A DNA stretch of 64,000 bases from an uncultured Flavobacteriaceae bacterium (GCA_913065125.1 CAJYAG010000002.1:372001-436000), one strand, 5' to 3'. Positions 1-9,072 are shown, numbered from the stretch's first letter. Translations and numbers: made by a program. Notes: generated by a model not told the origin, from the sequence alone.

Positions 1-1511
1 TACCAATCTAAATGCAATCCTGATACTTTTTCTGCAGTTCTTTTAATATCATTTGGAACTGGGTGTTTAAAACTAAAATCGTCGTAGTATTTTTTCAATG
101 TTTTTTGTACATTTTCTTCTCCAATTATATAATTTAATTGCGTTAAGAAAATACTTCCTTTTGTGTAACTTCCAGTACTAAAAGCTCTGTTTGTGTTAAA
201 TCTATCAGCATGTGTAGTTAAGTTTTCTTCCATTCCGTTTTTTACAAGATTAAAATAACCTCTATAGCTTCCTGGCGATGGTTTTCCTTCTCCGCCACGT
301 AGAATTTTATTTGCTGCTAATCCTGTTACGTAAGATCCAAAGCCTTCATCCATCCAAGAATGTTTACTTTCATTATTGGCTAAAATTTGTTGAAACCAAG
401 TATGAGCCAATTCATGAATAATTGTTCCCATATTGCTTCTTTTTCCACCACCAGCAACAAATGTACACATAGCGTATTCCATACCACCATCTCCAGCTTG
501 AATCACTGAATATTGTTTCCACGGGTAAGGACCAACTGTTTCGCTAAAATATTCCATCGCTTTTGCAGTTAAAGCCTGATTTTTTGTCCAATTTTCTTTA
601 TTATAATCTCTGTCTTTATAGAAAAAGTGTAAATCTGGACCGTTTTCCATTTTGTAAATATCGTGTACATATTCGTCATCAGCGGCCCACGTAAAATCAT
701 GTACTCTTTCTGCTTTAAAATGCCACGCTAATTTTGGAGTATCTGGAACATTTAAAGGTTTCGTTTTGTCTTCGTAACCATGCCCAATTTCTTGTGGATT
801 TTGTAAGTTTCCTGTTCCTCCAATTGTATAATTTCTATCAATTCTAAGAGTTACATCAAAATCTCCCCAAACTCCTTGAAATTCTCTAGCAATATATGCG
901 TGAGCTTGCCATCCTTCAAAATCATATTCTGCCATTTTAGGATACCATTGCGCCATAGACATTGCAATATCATCTCTACTATTTCTTCCTGCTCTACGAA
1001 TGTGAACTGGTAACTGTCCGTCAAATTCCATTTCAAAAGTAACTTTTGATCCGGCTTTAATAGGTTCGTTTAAAGTAACTTCTAAAACAGTTCCTGCAAC
1101 TTCAAACTTTACATCTTTACCGTTCTGTTTTAATGATTTTACTTTTAAATACCCAATTTCACTAGGTTTTAACATGGCAATTCTACTTTTTACTTCACCA
1201 TTTTCACGTACAATCATCCTGCCGTCTGGATCTGCAATACTTTGTAAACGTGCATCCATTTCGCTTCCTGGTTGAAATGCATTGTAGTATAAGTGATAAT
1301 ACACGTTATTTAAATCATCTGGGGAGTTGTTTGTATAGACTAATTTTTGAGTTCCGCTGTATTGAAACTTTTCTACATCTACATCAACATCCATTGTGTA
1401 ATCAACATGTTGTTGCCAATATTCATTTTTAGATGTTGTTGAATTTTTTGAGTTTTGTGCACAAGAAATCATTAGTGAAAATGATAGTGCAATGAATAAA
1501 ACTTTTTTCAT
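1..1511 (-). CDS. M1 family metallopeptidase (aminopeptidase), lipoprotein, 3' end outside window
   Basis: Zinc aminopeptidase of the M1 (gluzincin) family, which removes N-terminal residues from peptides. About 503 residues are present; the C-terminal part lies beyond the window edge. The zinc site HELAH is at residues 366-370, with the third ligand Glu389 in WMDEGF (HExxH-X18-E). The exopeptidase motif appears as GGMEY near 342-346, a variant of the usual GAMEN. The start MKKVLFIALSFSLMISC is a lipoprotein signal peptide with Cys17 as the probable lipid anchor, so the enzyme should sit in the envelope. Its start is 99 bp downstream of the stop of the S8 protease gene, and no clear terminator separates them. 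Family assignment is firm; substrate range cannot be read from the sequence. Confidence 0.93.
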   Translation of the reverse strand, partial: MKKVLFIALSFSLMISCAQNSKNSTTSKNEYWQQHVDYTMDVDVDVEKFQYSGTQKLVYTNNSPDDLNNVYYHLYYNAFQPGSEMDARLQSIADPDGRMIVRENGEVKSRIAMLKPSEIGYLKVKSLKQNGKDVKFEVAGTVLEVTLNEPIKAGSKVTFEMEFDGQLPVHIRRAGRNSRDDIAMSMAQWYPKMAEYDFEGWQAHAYIAREFQGVWGDFDVTLRIDRNYTIGGTGNLQNPQEIGHGYEDKTKPLNVPDTPKLAWHFKAERVHDFTWAADDEYVHDIYKMENGPDLHFFYKDRDYNKENWTKNQALTAKAMEYFSETVGPYPWKQYSVIQAGDGGMEYAMCTFVAGGGKRSNMGTIIHELAHTWFQQILANNESKHSWMDEGFGSYVTGLAANKILRGGEGKPSPGSYRGYFNLVKNGMEENLTTHADRFNTNRAFSTGSYTKGSIFLTQLNYIIGEENVQKTLKKYYDDFSFKHPVPNDIKRTAEKVSGLHLDW

Positions 1512-1610
1512 GATAGTATTAATTTTATTTGGTTTGTGATCTCTTATTAATAAAGAACTTCTGTAAATTTAGAATTCTTTTTTTAGATATGCTAATTCGA
1601 TAAAATTGTA

Positions 1611-3257
1611 TTATTTACCATTTACCATTCTGTCTGCCATTTTTAAAGCATTATAAGCATTAACAATTCTCCCAGTAACTGATAATTCTGAAAAAGGAAC
1701 TTTTACTCCCTTTGGATTGTCTTGAGAAAATGAACCTGGTTTTATAACTTCTAAATCTATTTTAGTTCCAGAATTCATAATGATATGTTTTACTTGCTTT
1801 GCTGTTAATTTTGGATAATAAGAACGAATTAATGCAGCAACTCCGGCAGTTGATGGTGCCGCCATTGATGTTCCGTTAAAAAATTCGTATTCATTTTCTG
1901 GAATTGTAGAATATATTTGAACTCCAGGAGCAAAAATATCAACATTTCTTTTTCCATAATTAGAAAAATCTGCAACTAAATTCTCATTATAATTAGAACT
2001 CATCGCACCAATAGAAATATAATTATCTGATATTTCTGTATTAGGTAGTTTTGAATCATTTGGAAAATTATTTTCAACATCTATATTTTTTCCATCATTT
2101 CCAGCAGCATGAACAATTAAGACGTCTTTTTCTGCTGCATATTTTATCGCGTCATAAACCCATTCTTTATTTGGAGAATATGCTTTTCCGAAACTTGCGT
2201 TGATTACTTTTGCACCATTATCTACTGCATAACGGATAGCTAATGCAACATCTTTATCATATTCATCTCCGTCAGGAACCGTTCTTACTGCCATTATTTT
2301 TACATTGTTGGTAACGCCGTTCATTCCAATTCCGTTATTTCTTACTGCTCCAATAATTCCAGATACGTGCGTTCCGTGAGCTTCGTCTTTTGTAGAATGG
2401 CCTGTTTTATTATCGCCATAAAATTTTGTAGAAAAATCTTGGGCGTTGTCTCCTAATGCTTTTCTATAATCTGTTTTTAGGTTGTCTCCGCTAACTAAAT
2501 CATCTGCTTTTTGAATTTCTTTTTTTATTTCTGTAATTGCCTGTGTCAAAGAGCTTAGACCGAAGCCAAACATTTGTTTTGCAATATTTACACTTTGCAT
2601 GACAGCATTATCTTCTGATTTTATTGATTCTACATCATCTTTTGTATAGTCTTTCTTTTTTAAATGATCTCCAATAGTTTTATCTGCAAACTGAACAGCT
2701 TGTAACATTTGGTTAAATCTAAATTTATTTGTTGATGCTTCTTTTACTTTTTTATCCTGAGCTTCTTTAATGATTTTATAAGTAGCTTCATCAACCAACT
2801 TTGAATTTTTAAGGATTCTTTCTACCTCAGCATTTTCTTTATAGATTGGCCCTAAGAAATTCCATCCATTAATATCATCAACATATCCGTTGTTATCGTC
2901 ATCGATTCCGTTATTCGGAATTTCTTTTTTGTTAACCCAAGCAACAGCACTTAAATCTTCGTGTTTTAAATCTGTTCCAGAATCTACAACTCCAACAACA
3001 ACTTCAACACCTTTTTTACCTTTTAAAAATGTGTACGCTTTATCTACACTCATTCCTGGAATGGTGTCTGTAGCTAAATCTGCATGACCCCAAGTTTCTT
3101 TTTGAATTTTGGTAAGTGGTGCTTTCTTTGCTGATATAACAACAATATTATTTTCTCCTGTCGGAACAGGAATTGTATTCACTGATTTACATCCTACTAA
3201 AGCAATTGAAATTACACCAGTTATATAAAGTGGTTTAAAAATTTTCATACTCTTCAT
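1611..3257 (-). CDS. S8 family serine peptidase (subtilase), lipoprotein
   Basis: Subtilisin-like endoprotease, 548 aa. The catalytic triad is visible: Asp92 in VVDSGTDLKHEDL, His294 in EAHGTHVSGIIG and Ser464 in FNGTSMAAPS; the oxyanion Asn is in AAGND near residue 387. The N-terminus ends in ALVGC, a lipobox with Cys23 as probable lipid anchor, so an outer-membrane or periplasmic location is likely. About 150 extra, mostly charged and helical residues (roughly 140-290) separate the Asp and His blocks; compact subtilisins have only about 30-40 residues there. The gene starts 9 bp after the stop of the upstream metallo-hydrolase gene, which suggests co-transcription. Family call firm; substrate unknown. 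Confidence 0.95.
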   Translation of the reverse strand: MKSMKIFKPLYITGVISIALVGCKSVNTIPVPTGENNIVVISAKKAPLTKIQKETWGHADLATDTIPGMSVDKAYTFLKGKKGVEVVVGVVDSGTDLKHEDLSAVAWVNKKEIPNNGIDDDNNGYVDDINGWNFLGPIYKENAEVERILKNSKLVDEATYKIIKEAQDKKVKEASTNKFRFNQMLQAVQFADKTIGDHLKKKDYTKDDVESIKSEDNAVMQSVNIAKQMFGFGLSSLTQAITEIKKEIQKADDLVSGDNLKTDYRKALGDNAQDFSTKFYGDNKTGHSTKDEAHGTHVSGIIGAVRNNGIGMNGVTNNVKIMAVRTVPDGDEYDKDVALAIRYAVDNGAKVINASFGKAYSPNKEWVYDAIKYAAEKDVLIVHAAGNDGKNIDVENNFPNDSKLPNTEISDNYISIGAMSSNYNENLVADFSNYGKRNVDIFAPGVQIYSTIPENEYEFFNGTSMAAPSTAGVAALIRSYYPKLTAKQVKHIIMNSGTKIDLEVIKPGSFSQDNPKGVKVPFSELSVTGRIVNAYNALKMADRMVNGK

Positions 3258-3266
3258 CTCTTTTTA

Positions 3267-4109
3267 TTAATTAAATATATCTGTAAACTTAAATGTTTCT
3301 TTTAATCGCACTCCTTTTTCTGTCTGTTTTAAAGTACATAGTTCTGTAGCTGCATCGTGTTCTAAAAACAAAAAATACTCGTTGTCTGCAGCTTCATTTA
3401 AAAATTGCGCTTTTTCTTTAATCGTTAATAACGGTCTTGTATCATAACCCATAACATATGGCAACGGAATGTGCCCTGTTGTTGGTAATAAATCGGCCAT
3501 AAAAACAACAGTTTTTCCTTGATATTCTATTTTAGGAAGCATTTGCTTTTCTGTATGTCCGTCCATATACAACACATCAAAACCAACATCTTTAATGCCG
3601 TTTTTAATAAAGTTTAACTGTCCGTTTTCTTTAATTGGTTGAATGTTTTCTGTTAAAAAAGAAGCTTTTTCTCTTGGATTCGGAACTGTTGCCCATTGCC
3701 AATGGTCTTCATTAGACCAAACTTTTGCATTTTTAAACGCAGGCATAAACCCAGTTTTATCGTTATTCCATTGAATAACACCACCACAATGATCAAAGTG
3801 CAAATGTGTTAAAAAAACGTCGGTAATATCATCTCTATGAAACCCTAATTTAGCCAAAGAAGTATCCAACGAAAAATCTCCAAACAAGTAATAATATCCA
3901 AAAAACTTTTCTGATTGTTTTGCTCCTAAACCTGTATCAATCAACGTTAATTTCTCTCCATCTTCAATAAGCATACAGCGCATACTCATAGAAATTAAGT
4001 TATTAGCATCTGCTGGATTGGTTTTTTGCCAAATAGTTTTGGGAACAACGCCAAACATAGCGCCGCCATCTAACTTAAAATTTCCTGTTTCTATTGGATA
4101 AATTTTCAT
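3267..4109 (-). CDS. MBL-fold metallo-hydrolase
   Basis: Metallo-beta-lactamase-fold hydrolase, 280 aa from the chosen start. The metal-binding motif THLHFDHCGG at residues 101-110 gives the HxHxDH signature, and further conserved His and Asp residues follow in YMDGHTEKQ and LFLEHDAA. Cytosolic: no signal peptide. The reading frame is open upstream to 4166, but I use the ATG giving MKIYPIETGNFKLDGG because the extra residues would run into the terminator of the tRNA-Cys gene and look like non-coding sequence. The family includes lactonases and other esterases; the substrate is not deducible. It precedes the S8 protease gene by 9 bp. Confidence 0.9.
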   Translation of the reverse strand: MKIYPIETGNFKLDGGAMFGVVPKTIWQKTNPADANNLISMSMRCMLIEDGEKLTLIDTGLGAKQSEKFFGYYYLFGDFSLDTSLAKLGFHRDDITDVFLTHLHFDHCGGVIQWNNDKTGFMPAFKNAKVWSNEDHWQWATVPNPREKASFLTENIQPIKENGQLNFIKNGIKDVGFDVLYMDGHTEKQMLPKIEYQGKTVVFMADLLPTTGHIPLPYVMGYDTRPLLTIKEKAQFLNEAADNEYFLFLEHDAATELCTLKQTEKGVRLKETFKFTDIFN

Positions 4110-4150
4110 AGAAACAAAGATGCAGAAAAAACAGGACTTTTTTGTTAAAT

Positions 4151-4181
4151 AAAACAAAAAACGCATTGAAAATCAATGCGC
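4151..4181 (-). terminator. Rho-independent terminator of the tRNA-Cys gene
   Basis: Eight-base-pair hairpin CGCATTGA / TCAATGCG with a 3-nt loop, followed on the minus strand by a T-rich run. It lies 8 bases past the 3' end of the tRNA, so tRNA-Cys is probably terminated before the metallo-hydrolase gene. Confidence 0.75.
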
Positions 4182-4188
4182 TTTTTAG

Positions 4189-4259
4189 AGGTGTCGAGCG
4201 GATTCGAACCGCTGTAGATGGTGTTGCAGACCACTGCCTAGCCACTCGGCCACGACACC
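4189..4259 (-). tRNA. tRNA-Cys (GCA)
   Basis: A full cloverleaf can be drawn on the minus strand. The acceptor stem is GGTGTCG with CGACACC, followed by discriminator U73, as expected for tRNA-Cys. The D arm is GCC-loop-GGC. The anticodon stem GTGGT/ACCAT holds the loop CTGCAAC, with anticodon GCA. The T arm is AGCGG-TTCGAAT-CCGCT. The 3' CCA is not encoded and must be added afterwards. The gene lies 48 bp downstream of folB on the same strand. Confidence 0.97.
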
Positions 4260-4307
4260 TTTTGAGTTGGCAAATTTACGCAAAATTCCTATTTAGACAA
4301 GGTTTTT

Positions 4308-4670
4308 TTACGCTTTCCTTTTTTGAGTGAGAATAATTTTCACATCTTCTACATTACCGCCAATTGGTGGGTTTATTTTTGCCACACTAATCGTTGCTTT
4401 TTTAACCATTCTAAGTTCAGTAAAAATCCGATCAATAATTCTTTGGGCAACATGTTCAAGTAATTTTGATCTAATTGCCATTTCTACTTTTACAATAGAA
4501 TTTAGATGCACATAATCTACGGTATCAATTAATTCGTCTGTTTTTGAAGATTTTCGTAAATTTGCTTTGATTTCAATATCAACTCTGTATTCAGAGCCTA
4601 TTTTTGCCTCTTCATCTAAACATCCATGAAAGGCATAAATTTTGATATTGTTTACTTGAATTTTTCCCAT
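4308..4670 (-). CDS. folB: dihydroneopterin aldolase
   Basis: Folate biosynthesis enzyme that cleaves 7,8-dihydroneopterin to 6-hydroxymethyl-dihydropterin and glycolaldehyde. It has 120 aa, the normal family length. Recognisable segments are IYAFHGCLDEE near the N-terminus, the DTVDYVHL block around residues 49-56, LLEHVAQRII near 71-80 and KINPPIGGNVEDV near the C-terminus, which together form the T-fold active site. Cytosolic. A TACTTTTG box lies only 5 bp upstream of the ATG, so the mRNA may be nearly leaderless. tRNA-Cys follows on the same strand. Confidence 0.95.
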   Translation of the reverse strand: MGKIQVNNIKIYAFHGCLDEEAKIGSEYRVDIEIKANLRKSSKTDELIDTVDYVHLNSIVKVEMAIRSKLLEHVAQRIIDRIFTELRMVKKATISVAKINPPIGGNVEDVKIILTQKRKA

Positions 4671-4728
4671 GCTACAAAAGTATTAAAAGTTAAGGAAAAT
4701 TTGAGTTTAGATAACTAAAAATAAAAAA

Positions 4729-5595
4729 ATGAACGACATAAAAAATGTATCCAAACTATTGCTTTTTACTATTGCAATTCTAAGTTTTTCTTCTTGTATT
4801 ATTAATGATAATATTAAAGACACTTCTGTTTTAATTGACCCCGGAACAGATCCTAATTTCAGAATTGTTGTAAATACAGATACTCAATTTAAAGATTTTA
4901 ATAGAAAAGTTGTTGTATTTGATATCCCAATTTTTGCATTTAAATCTGTTGAAGATTCTAAATTAATTCATATTGCCAATGTTTTAGCACAATATTTAGA
5001 CAATGATGAAGATGATGTCGTGGACAACACAACCATTCACGCTCAACTTAAAACCAATAAATCCCTTATTTATGTGTGGAAAACTACAGCAGAAAGAGAT
5101 GCTGTTATCCCGCCAAGCGGATATAATGTAAATGATATTAGTGCAGATTCTGTAAATAGTATTTGGCACTCAAATGGCCATACAGGTGATTTTGATGGAT
5201 CTATTGAATCTGTTTGGAAATTTATTTCTAAAAACGGACACGAAGTTTCGTATCCTTCAATATTTAGCAGTCAGTCAAATTCTGAAATTAGTGACGCAAT
5301 GAATACTGCTCGTGGTGGAGTTTTTCAAAATCCGCCTGCATCATATCCAGCTGGAGCATGGTTTACAAATTCTGACATAAATTGTGATTTTTCATGCCAA
5401 GTAACTAAATATAATTTTTGGGTGCTTTCTTCAATCTTAGGAGCAAATGAAAATCGCTTAACAGATATTCAAAATGAATGGACCTTAAACACAAGCGCAA
5501 AAGTTCAGTCAGACGACGTTAAAGCTTGGGCAATTTTTTCAAACTCAACTTATAAGCTGCCTTCAACTTTGCCAGACGGAACCTACAAACATTAA
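4729..5595 (+). CDS. hypothetical lipoprotein with an EF-hand-like acidic loop
   Basis: I do not recognise this 288-aa protein. Its N-terminus (hydrophobic stretch ending SFSSC) is a lipoprotein signal peptide with Cys23 as the likely lipid anchor. Residues 91-99 (DNDEDDVVD) have the DxDxDxxxD spacing of calcium-binding loops. Trp and Gly-rich segments (YVWKTTAERDA, SIWHSNGHTGDFDG, YPAGAWFTNSD) and a Cys pair in INCDFSCQ suggest a compact extracytoplasmic domain, perhaps metal-binding. It is a single-gene unit between divergent folB and glnS, with its own terminator. Function unknown. Confidence 0.75.
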   Translation: MNDIKNVSKLLLFTIAILSFSSCIINDNIKDTSVLIDPGTDPNFRIVVNTDTQFKDFNRKVVVFDIPIFAFKSVEDSKLIHIANVLAQYLDNDEDDVVDNTTIHAQLKTNKSLIYVWKTTAERDAVIPPSGYNVNDISADSVNSIWHSNGHTGDFDGSIESVWKFISKNGHEVSYPSIFSSQSNSEISDAMNTARGGVFQNPPASYPAGAWFTNSDINCDFSCQVTKYNFWVLSSILGANENRLTDIQNEWTLNTSAKVQSDDVKAWAIFSNSTYKLPSTLPDGTYKH

Positions 5596-5611
5596 GACTA
5601 TATTCTCATTA

Positions 5612-5648
5612 AAACCCTTTCAAATTATATGAAAGGGTTTCTTTTTTA
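5612..5648 (+). terminator. Rho-independent terminator of the lipoprotein gene
   Basis: Eleven-base-pair perfect stem AAACCCTTTCA / TGAAAGGGTTT with a 7-nt loop, followed by C and six Ts. It lies 17 bp after the lipoprotein stop codon. Confidence 0.9.
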
Positions 5649-5674
5649 ATAGAACCAACCTCAACTATTTTGCT

Positions 5675-5682
5675 TAATTTTG
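5675..5682 (+). promoter_or_regulatory. Bacteroidota-type -7 box (TAATTTTG) for glnS
   Basis: Exact match to TAnnTTTG, 21 bp upstream of the glnS ATG. No clear TTTG -33 partner is visible at the usual spacing. Confidence 0.5.
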
Positions 5683-5703
5683 TAGCTTCAATCTTAAGAG
5701 AAT

Positions 5704-7392
5704 ATGTCAGAAGAAAAAGTATCGCTCAACTTTCTAGAGCAAATTATTGAAGAAGATTTGGCGAATGGAATGTCAAAAGAAAATTTGCGCTTCCGTTTTC
5801 CGCCAGAACCTAATGGATATTTACATATTGGTCATACCAAAGCGATCGGAATTAGTTTTGGTTTGGGATTAAAATACAATGCGCCAGTAAATTTGCGTTT
5901 TGATGATACAAATCCTGCAAAAGAAGAACAAGAGTATGTAGACGCAATTAAAGAGGATATTTCTTGGTTGGGCTATCAATGGGCAAATGAATTGTATTCT
6001 TCAGATTATTTTCAACAATTATACGATTGGGCTATTCTGTTGATTAAAGACGGGAAAGCCTATGTAGATTCGCAATCATCCGAAGAAATGCGTGTGCAAA
6101 AAGGTACGCCAACTGAAGCTGGTACAAATAGTCCATTTAGATCTCGTTCTGTAGAAGAAAACTTGGAATTATTTCGAGGAATGAAAGAAGGTAGGTTTAA
6201 AGAAGGACAACATACATTGCGTGCAAAAATTGATATGGCGAGTCCAAATATGTTAATGCGCGACCCGTTGATGTACAGAATCATGTACAAAGAACATCAC
6301 AGAACTGGTAACGATTGGTGTATTTACCCAATGTACGATTGGACACATGGAGAAAGCGATTATATTGAACAAATATCACATTCTTTATGTTCATTAGAGT
6401 TTAAACCTCATAGAGAATTGTACGATTGGTTTCGTGACAATGTATATGAATATGGTAAATCTACATATCCAAACCCACCTAAACAACGTGAATTTTCTCG
6501 CTTAAACTTAAGTTATACTATTATGAGTAAGCGTAAGTTATTGACATTGGTAGAAAAAGGAATTGTTAATGGTTGGGACGATCCAAGAATGCCAACAATT
6601 TCTGGATTAAGAAGGCGTGGTTATACACCAAATTCTATCAAAAATTTTATTGAAACAGTTGGAGTTTCTAAACGCGAAAATGTTATTGATGTAGCACTTT
6701 TAGAATTTAAAATTAGAGAAGATTTAAATAAAACTGCCGATAGAGTTATGGCGGTTTTAGATCCTGTAAAAGTAATTATTGATAATTATCCTGAAGGAAA
6801 AGAAGAAATTTTAATTGCCGAAAACAATCAGGAAGACGAGAATGCTGGTTCTAGAGAAGTGCCTTTTTCTAGAGAAATTTATATAGAACGTGAAGATTTT
6901 AGAGAAGAAGCAAATAAAAAATTCTTTAGACTTAAATTAGGAAAAGAAGTCCGTTTAAAAAATGCTTATTTTATTACTGCAACAAGTTGTGAAAAAGATG
7001 AAAACGGAGAAATTACTGTGATTCATTGTACCTATGATCCGTTAACAAAATCTGGTAGTGGAACAGAAGAAAGCAAGCGTAAAGTGAAAGGAACCTTGCA
7101 TTGGGTTTCTGTAAAACATGCTGTAAGGGCAGAAGTTAGAGCTTATGATAGATTGTTTTTAGATGAAGCTCCAGATGCACATAAAGACAAAGATTTTATG
7201 GCGTTTATCAACCCAAATTCTTTAGAAATTATTAATGCATTTGTAGAGCCAAGTTTGCAATCTGCTAAAATTGGAGAACGTTTTCAGTTTCAACGTTTAG
7301 GTTATTTTAATGTTGACAATGATTCAACTTCAGAAAACCTAATTTTTAACAAAACTGTTGGTTTAAGAGATAGCTGGACAAATAAAAATTAG
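5704..7392 (+). CDS. glnS: glutaminyl-tRNA synthetase
   Basis: Class I aminoacyl-tRNA synthetase that charges tRNA-Gln with glutamine, 562 aa. The signature PEPNGYLHIGHTKA carries HIGH at residues 41-44. The second ATP-binding motif is MSKRK at 274-278, preceded by LNLSYT. The catalytic core is followed by the beta-barrel anticodon-binding region (residues about 345-560). The length fits bacterial GlnRS. The separate GltX later in the window is a different protein, so this organism charges Gln directly through GlnRS. Monocistronic, with its own promoter box and terminator. Confidence 0.97.
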   Translation: MSEEKVSLNFLEQIIEEDLANGMSKENLRFRFPPEPNGYLHIGHTKAIGISFGLGLKYNAPVNLRFDDTNPAKEEQEYVDAIKEDISWLGYQWANELYSSDYFQQLYDWAILLIKDGKAYVDSQSSEEMRVQKGTPTEAGTNSPFRSRSVEENLELFRGMKEGRFKEGQHTLRAKIDMASPNMLMRDPLMYRIMYKEHHRTGNDWCIYPMYDWTHGESDYIEQISHSLCSLEFKPHRELYDWFRDNVYEYGKSTYPNPPKQREFSRLNLSYTIMSKRKLLTLVEKGIVNGWDDPRMPTISGLRRRGYTPNSIKNFIETVGVSKRENVIDVALLEFKIREDLNKTADRVMAVLDPVKVIIDNYPEGKEEILIAENNQEDENAGSREVPFSREIYIEREDFREEANKKFFRLKLGKEVRLKNAYFITATSCEKDENGEITVIHCTYDPLTKSGSGTEESKRKVKGTLHWVSVKHAVRAEVRAYDRLFLDEAPDAHKDKDFMAFINPNSLEIINAFVEPSLQSAKIGERFQFQRLGYFNVDNDSTSENLIFNKTVGLRDSWTNKN

Positions 7393-7413
7393 TTTAAAAC
7401 CTTTTTTAAATAC

Positions 7414-7441
7414 AAAAAGACCGCAAAATTGCGGTCTTTTT
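7414..7441. terminator. bidirectional terminator between glnS and the DUF1761 gene
   Basis: Stem AAAAAGACCGCAA / TTGCGGTCTTTTT with a 2-nt loop. Because the A and T tracts mirror each other, it can stop transcription of both convergent genes. Confidence 0.92.
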
Positions 7442-7459
7442 GTATTTCTATTTATTTTT

Positions 7460-7963
7460 TTAAAAAGCTGTTTGACATAAAATTCCGCCCATTAAAGCCA
7501 ATGTTACTGTCCAATATCCAGCATTAATCATCACGTACTTAAATGATTTTCTTTCAAACATTGCGTTTGTTCCCATCACTGGTAACACAATTAACAAACC
7601 AATCATTGTACCATGTAAAGCTCCATGTCCGAAGGTTCTAAAACGATCGCCATATTGAGCCATAAAATTTTGAAAATATGTAAATGCTTCTCCTGTTCCT
7701 TCCACAAAACCAGGTTCTCCCATTAATACAGATTGTGCTCCAAACTGATGAATTACCAATGTTTGAAGTATAAAAGCCATTAAAAAACTCAGCACATAGC
7801 TTAGTACAAAAATTAAAGCCATATTACCTCCTTTTAAAGATTCTTCGGTAAAACCCATTTCTTTCATCCAAGCCTTTTGAAAAAGTATTGGTCCATACCA
7901 AATAAAGCCCATAACTAAAGGCATTAAAGCTGCTAGTGCTGTTGTTAAAAAATTAAATTCCAT
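7460..7963 (-). CDS. DUF1761 domain-containing membrane protein
   Basis: Integral membrane protein of 167 aa with about four transmembrane segments (near residues 5-24, 48-70, 115-135 and 145-165). The segment GFIWYGPILFQKAWMKEMG at residues 19-37 is typical of DUF1761. The family has no established biochemical function. It stands alone between two hairpins, so it is probably a single-gene transcript. Confidence 0.88.
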   Translation of the reverse strand: MEFNFLTTALAALMPLVMGFIWYGPILFQKAWMKEMGFTEESLKGGNMALIFVLSYVLSFLMAFILQTLVIHQFGAQSVLMGEPGFVEGTGEAFTYFQNFMAQYGDRFRTFGHGALHGTMIGLLIVLPVMGTNAMFERKSFKYVMINAGYWTVTLALMGGILCQTAF

Positions 7964-8030
7964 GATGTTTTAGTTTTTTGATTCTCTCAAATATAACAAT
8001 TAACTTTTTGATTTTTAATTATTTAAAACA

Positions 8031-8064
8031 AAAAAAGGCTAAAACATTATGTTTTAGCCTTTTT
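8031..8064 (-). terminator. terminator downstream of the DUF4837 gene (end of the ricT-to-DUF4837 gene run)
   Basis: Ten-base-pair stem AGGCTAAAAC / GTTTTAGCCT extended by A/T pairs, with a T run on the minus strand. It lies 16 bp after the DUF4837 stop codon and is nearly symmetrical, so it can also act on the plus strand. Confidence 0.88.
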
Positions 8065-8079
8065 AAGATTGAAGTTTTA

Positions 8080-9072
8080 CTATTTAATTTTTAAGGATTT
8101 ACCAATTGCTTCTAACTCAAAAATAAAATCTCTTTTATCAACTGATGGTGCATACGTAAAGCCTTCAAAAACAATTAATCTATTATTTTTTTCATCTATT
8201 ACAGTGTAATTTAAAAAAGGTCCAGCCATAAAGTCGTTTTTTACTTCCCATTTCCCTCTTGTTTCATATGCTTTTTTGTTGTCAATTACTGCATCTAATG
8301 TTTGTGGGACAAAAGCTGCTTCTGTAATCATATACATTCCTTCTTTAGATCCAGGTATATGTTTTTCACCAATAAAATTTCTGTTGTTAATAATAGCATT
8401 GGCTGCATCAAATTCAAATTCTTCCGATAAAGGAACTGAATACACTAAAATATTGTTTGTACCATCGCCCTGAGCTATTCCGCTCATTAAGTGCTGTCTT
8501 AACCATAAAAAATCTCCAGTATCTTCAACAGTTCTAAAGTCTGTTGGTATCACTAAAGATATTCCTAACTTATCTAATGTTTTATATTTAGAATCATCAA
8601 CTCGTTTAGAATAAAAACGCTGTTGAACATGCTTAATATCTGAATCTCTAAAAATTTTAACGATTTCCTTCTTGTGTTTTTCTAGCTGTTTATTTAATTC
8701 TTCTTTATCTTTTGCGGTAACATAAACTAAAGTTTGAGGTCTTGCATAAAAATCGTTTTGAACTCTAAAAGATGCTGTTTCTCCAACCTGAACAAATAAA
8801 ATGTTTCTATATTTATTCATCATGCTACCAAAACCTTTTGGAGCAATTTGAGTAACACTAAATGTTGTTTCTGGCTGAGGTAAACCAACCACCAGTTCTC
8901 CTAAAAATTCTCTAAGATTGTCTCCTATTTTACCAGACCAGTCGGTTGCTTCGGTTACAACAAGAAGATGATTAGATTTACCAACTGAACCACTTAAAAC
9001 AAAAGTGTCTTTTGGGTTTTTACATGAAGTAAAAAAAAGTAATAGCGCAACTATTGTGAATCCTTTTTTCAT
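8080..9072 (-). CDS. DUF4837 family lipoprotein
   Basis: Conserved Bacteroidota lipoprotein of 330 aa. The signal peptide MKKGFTIVALLLFFTSC ends in a lipobox with Cys17 as lipid anchor. The mature part carries family-typical blocks such as VVTEATDWSGKIGD, IPTDFRTVEDTGDFLWLRQ near residues 175-193, and PGSKEGMYMITEAAFVPQT. No catalytic motif is known for the family. It is the last gene of the long minus-strand run, 82 bp after the transglycosylase gene, and is followed by a strong terminator. Its position beside cell-wall genes suggests an envelope role; that is inference. Confidence 0.88.
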   Translation of the reverse strand: MKKGFTIVALLLFFTSCKNPKDTFVLSGSVGKSNHLLVVTEATDWSGKIGDNLREFLGELVVGLPQPETTFSVTQIAPKGFGSMMNKYRNILFVQVGETASFRVQNDFYARPQTLVYVTAKDKEELNKQLEKHKKEIVKIFRDSDIKHVQQRFYSKRVDDSKYKTLDKLGISLVIPTDFRTVEDTGDFLWLRQHLMSGIAQGDGTNNILVYSVPLSEEFEFDAANAIINNRNFIGEKHIPGSKEGMYMITEAAFVPQTLDAVIDNKKAYETRGKWEVKNDFMAGPFLNYTVIDEKNNRLIVFEGFTYAPSVDKRDFIFELEAIGKSLKIK

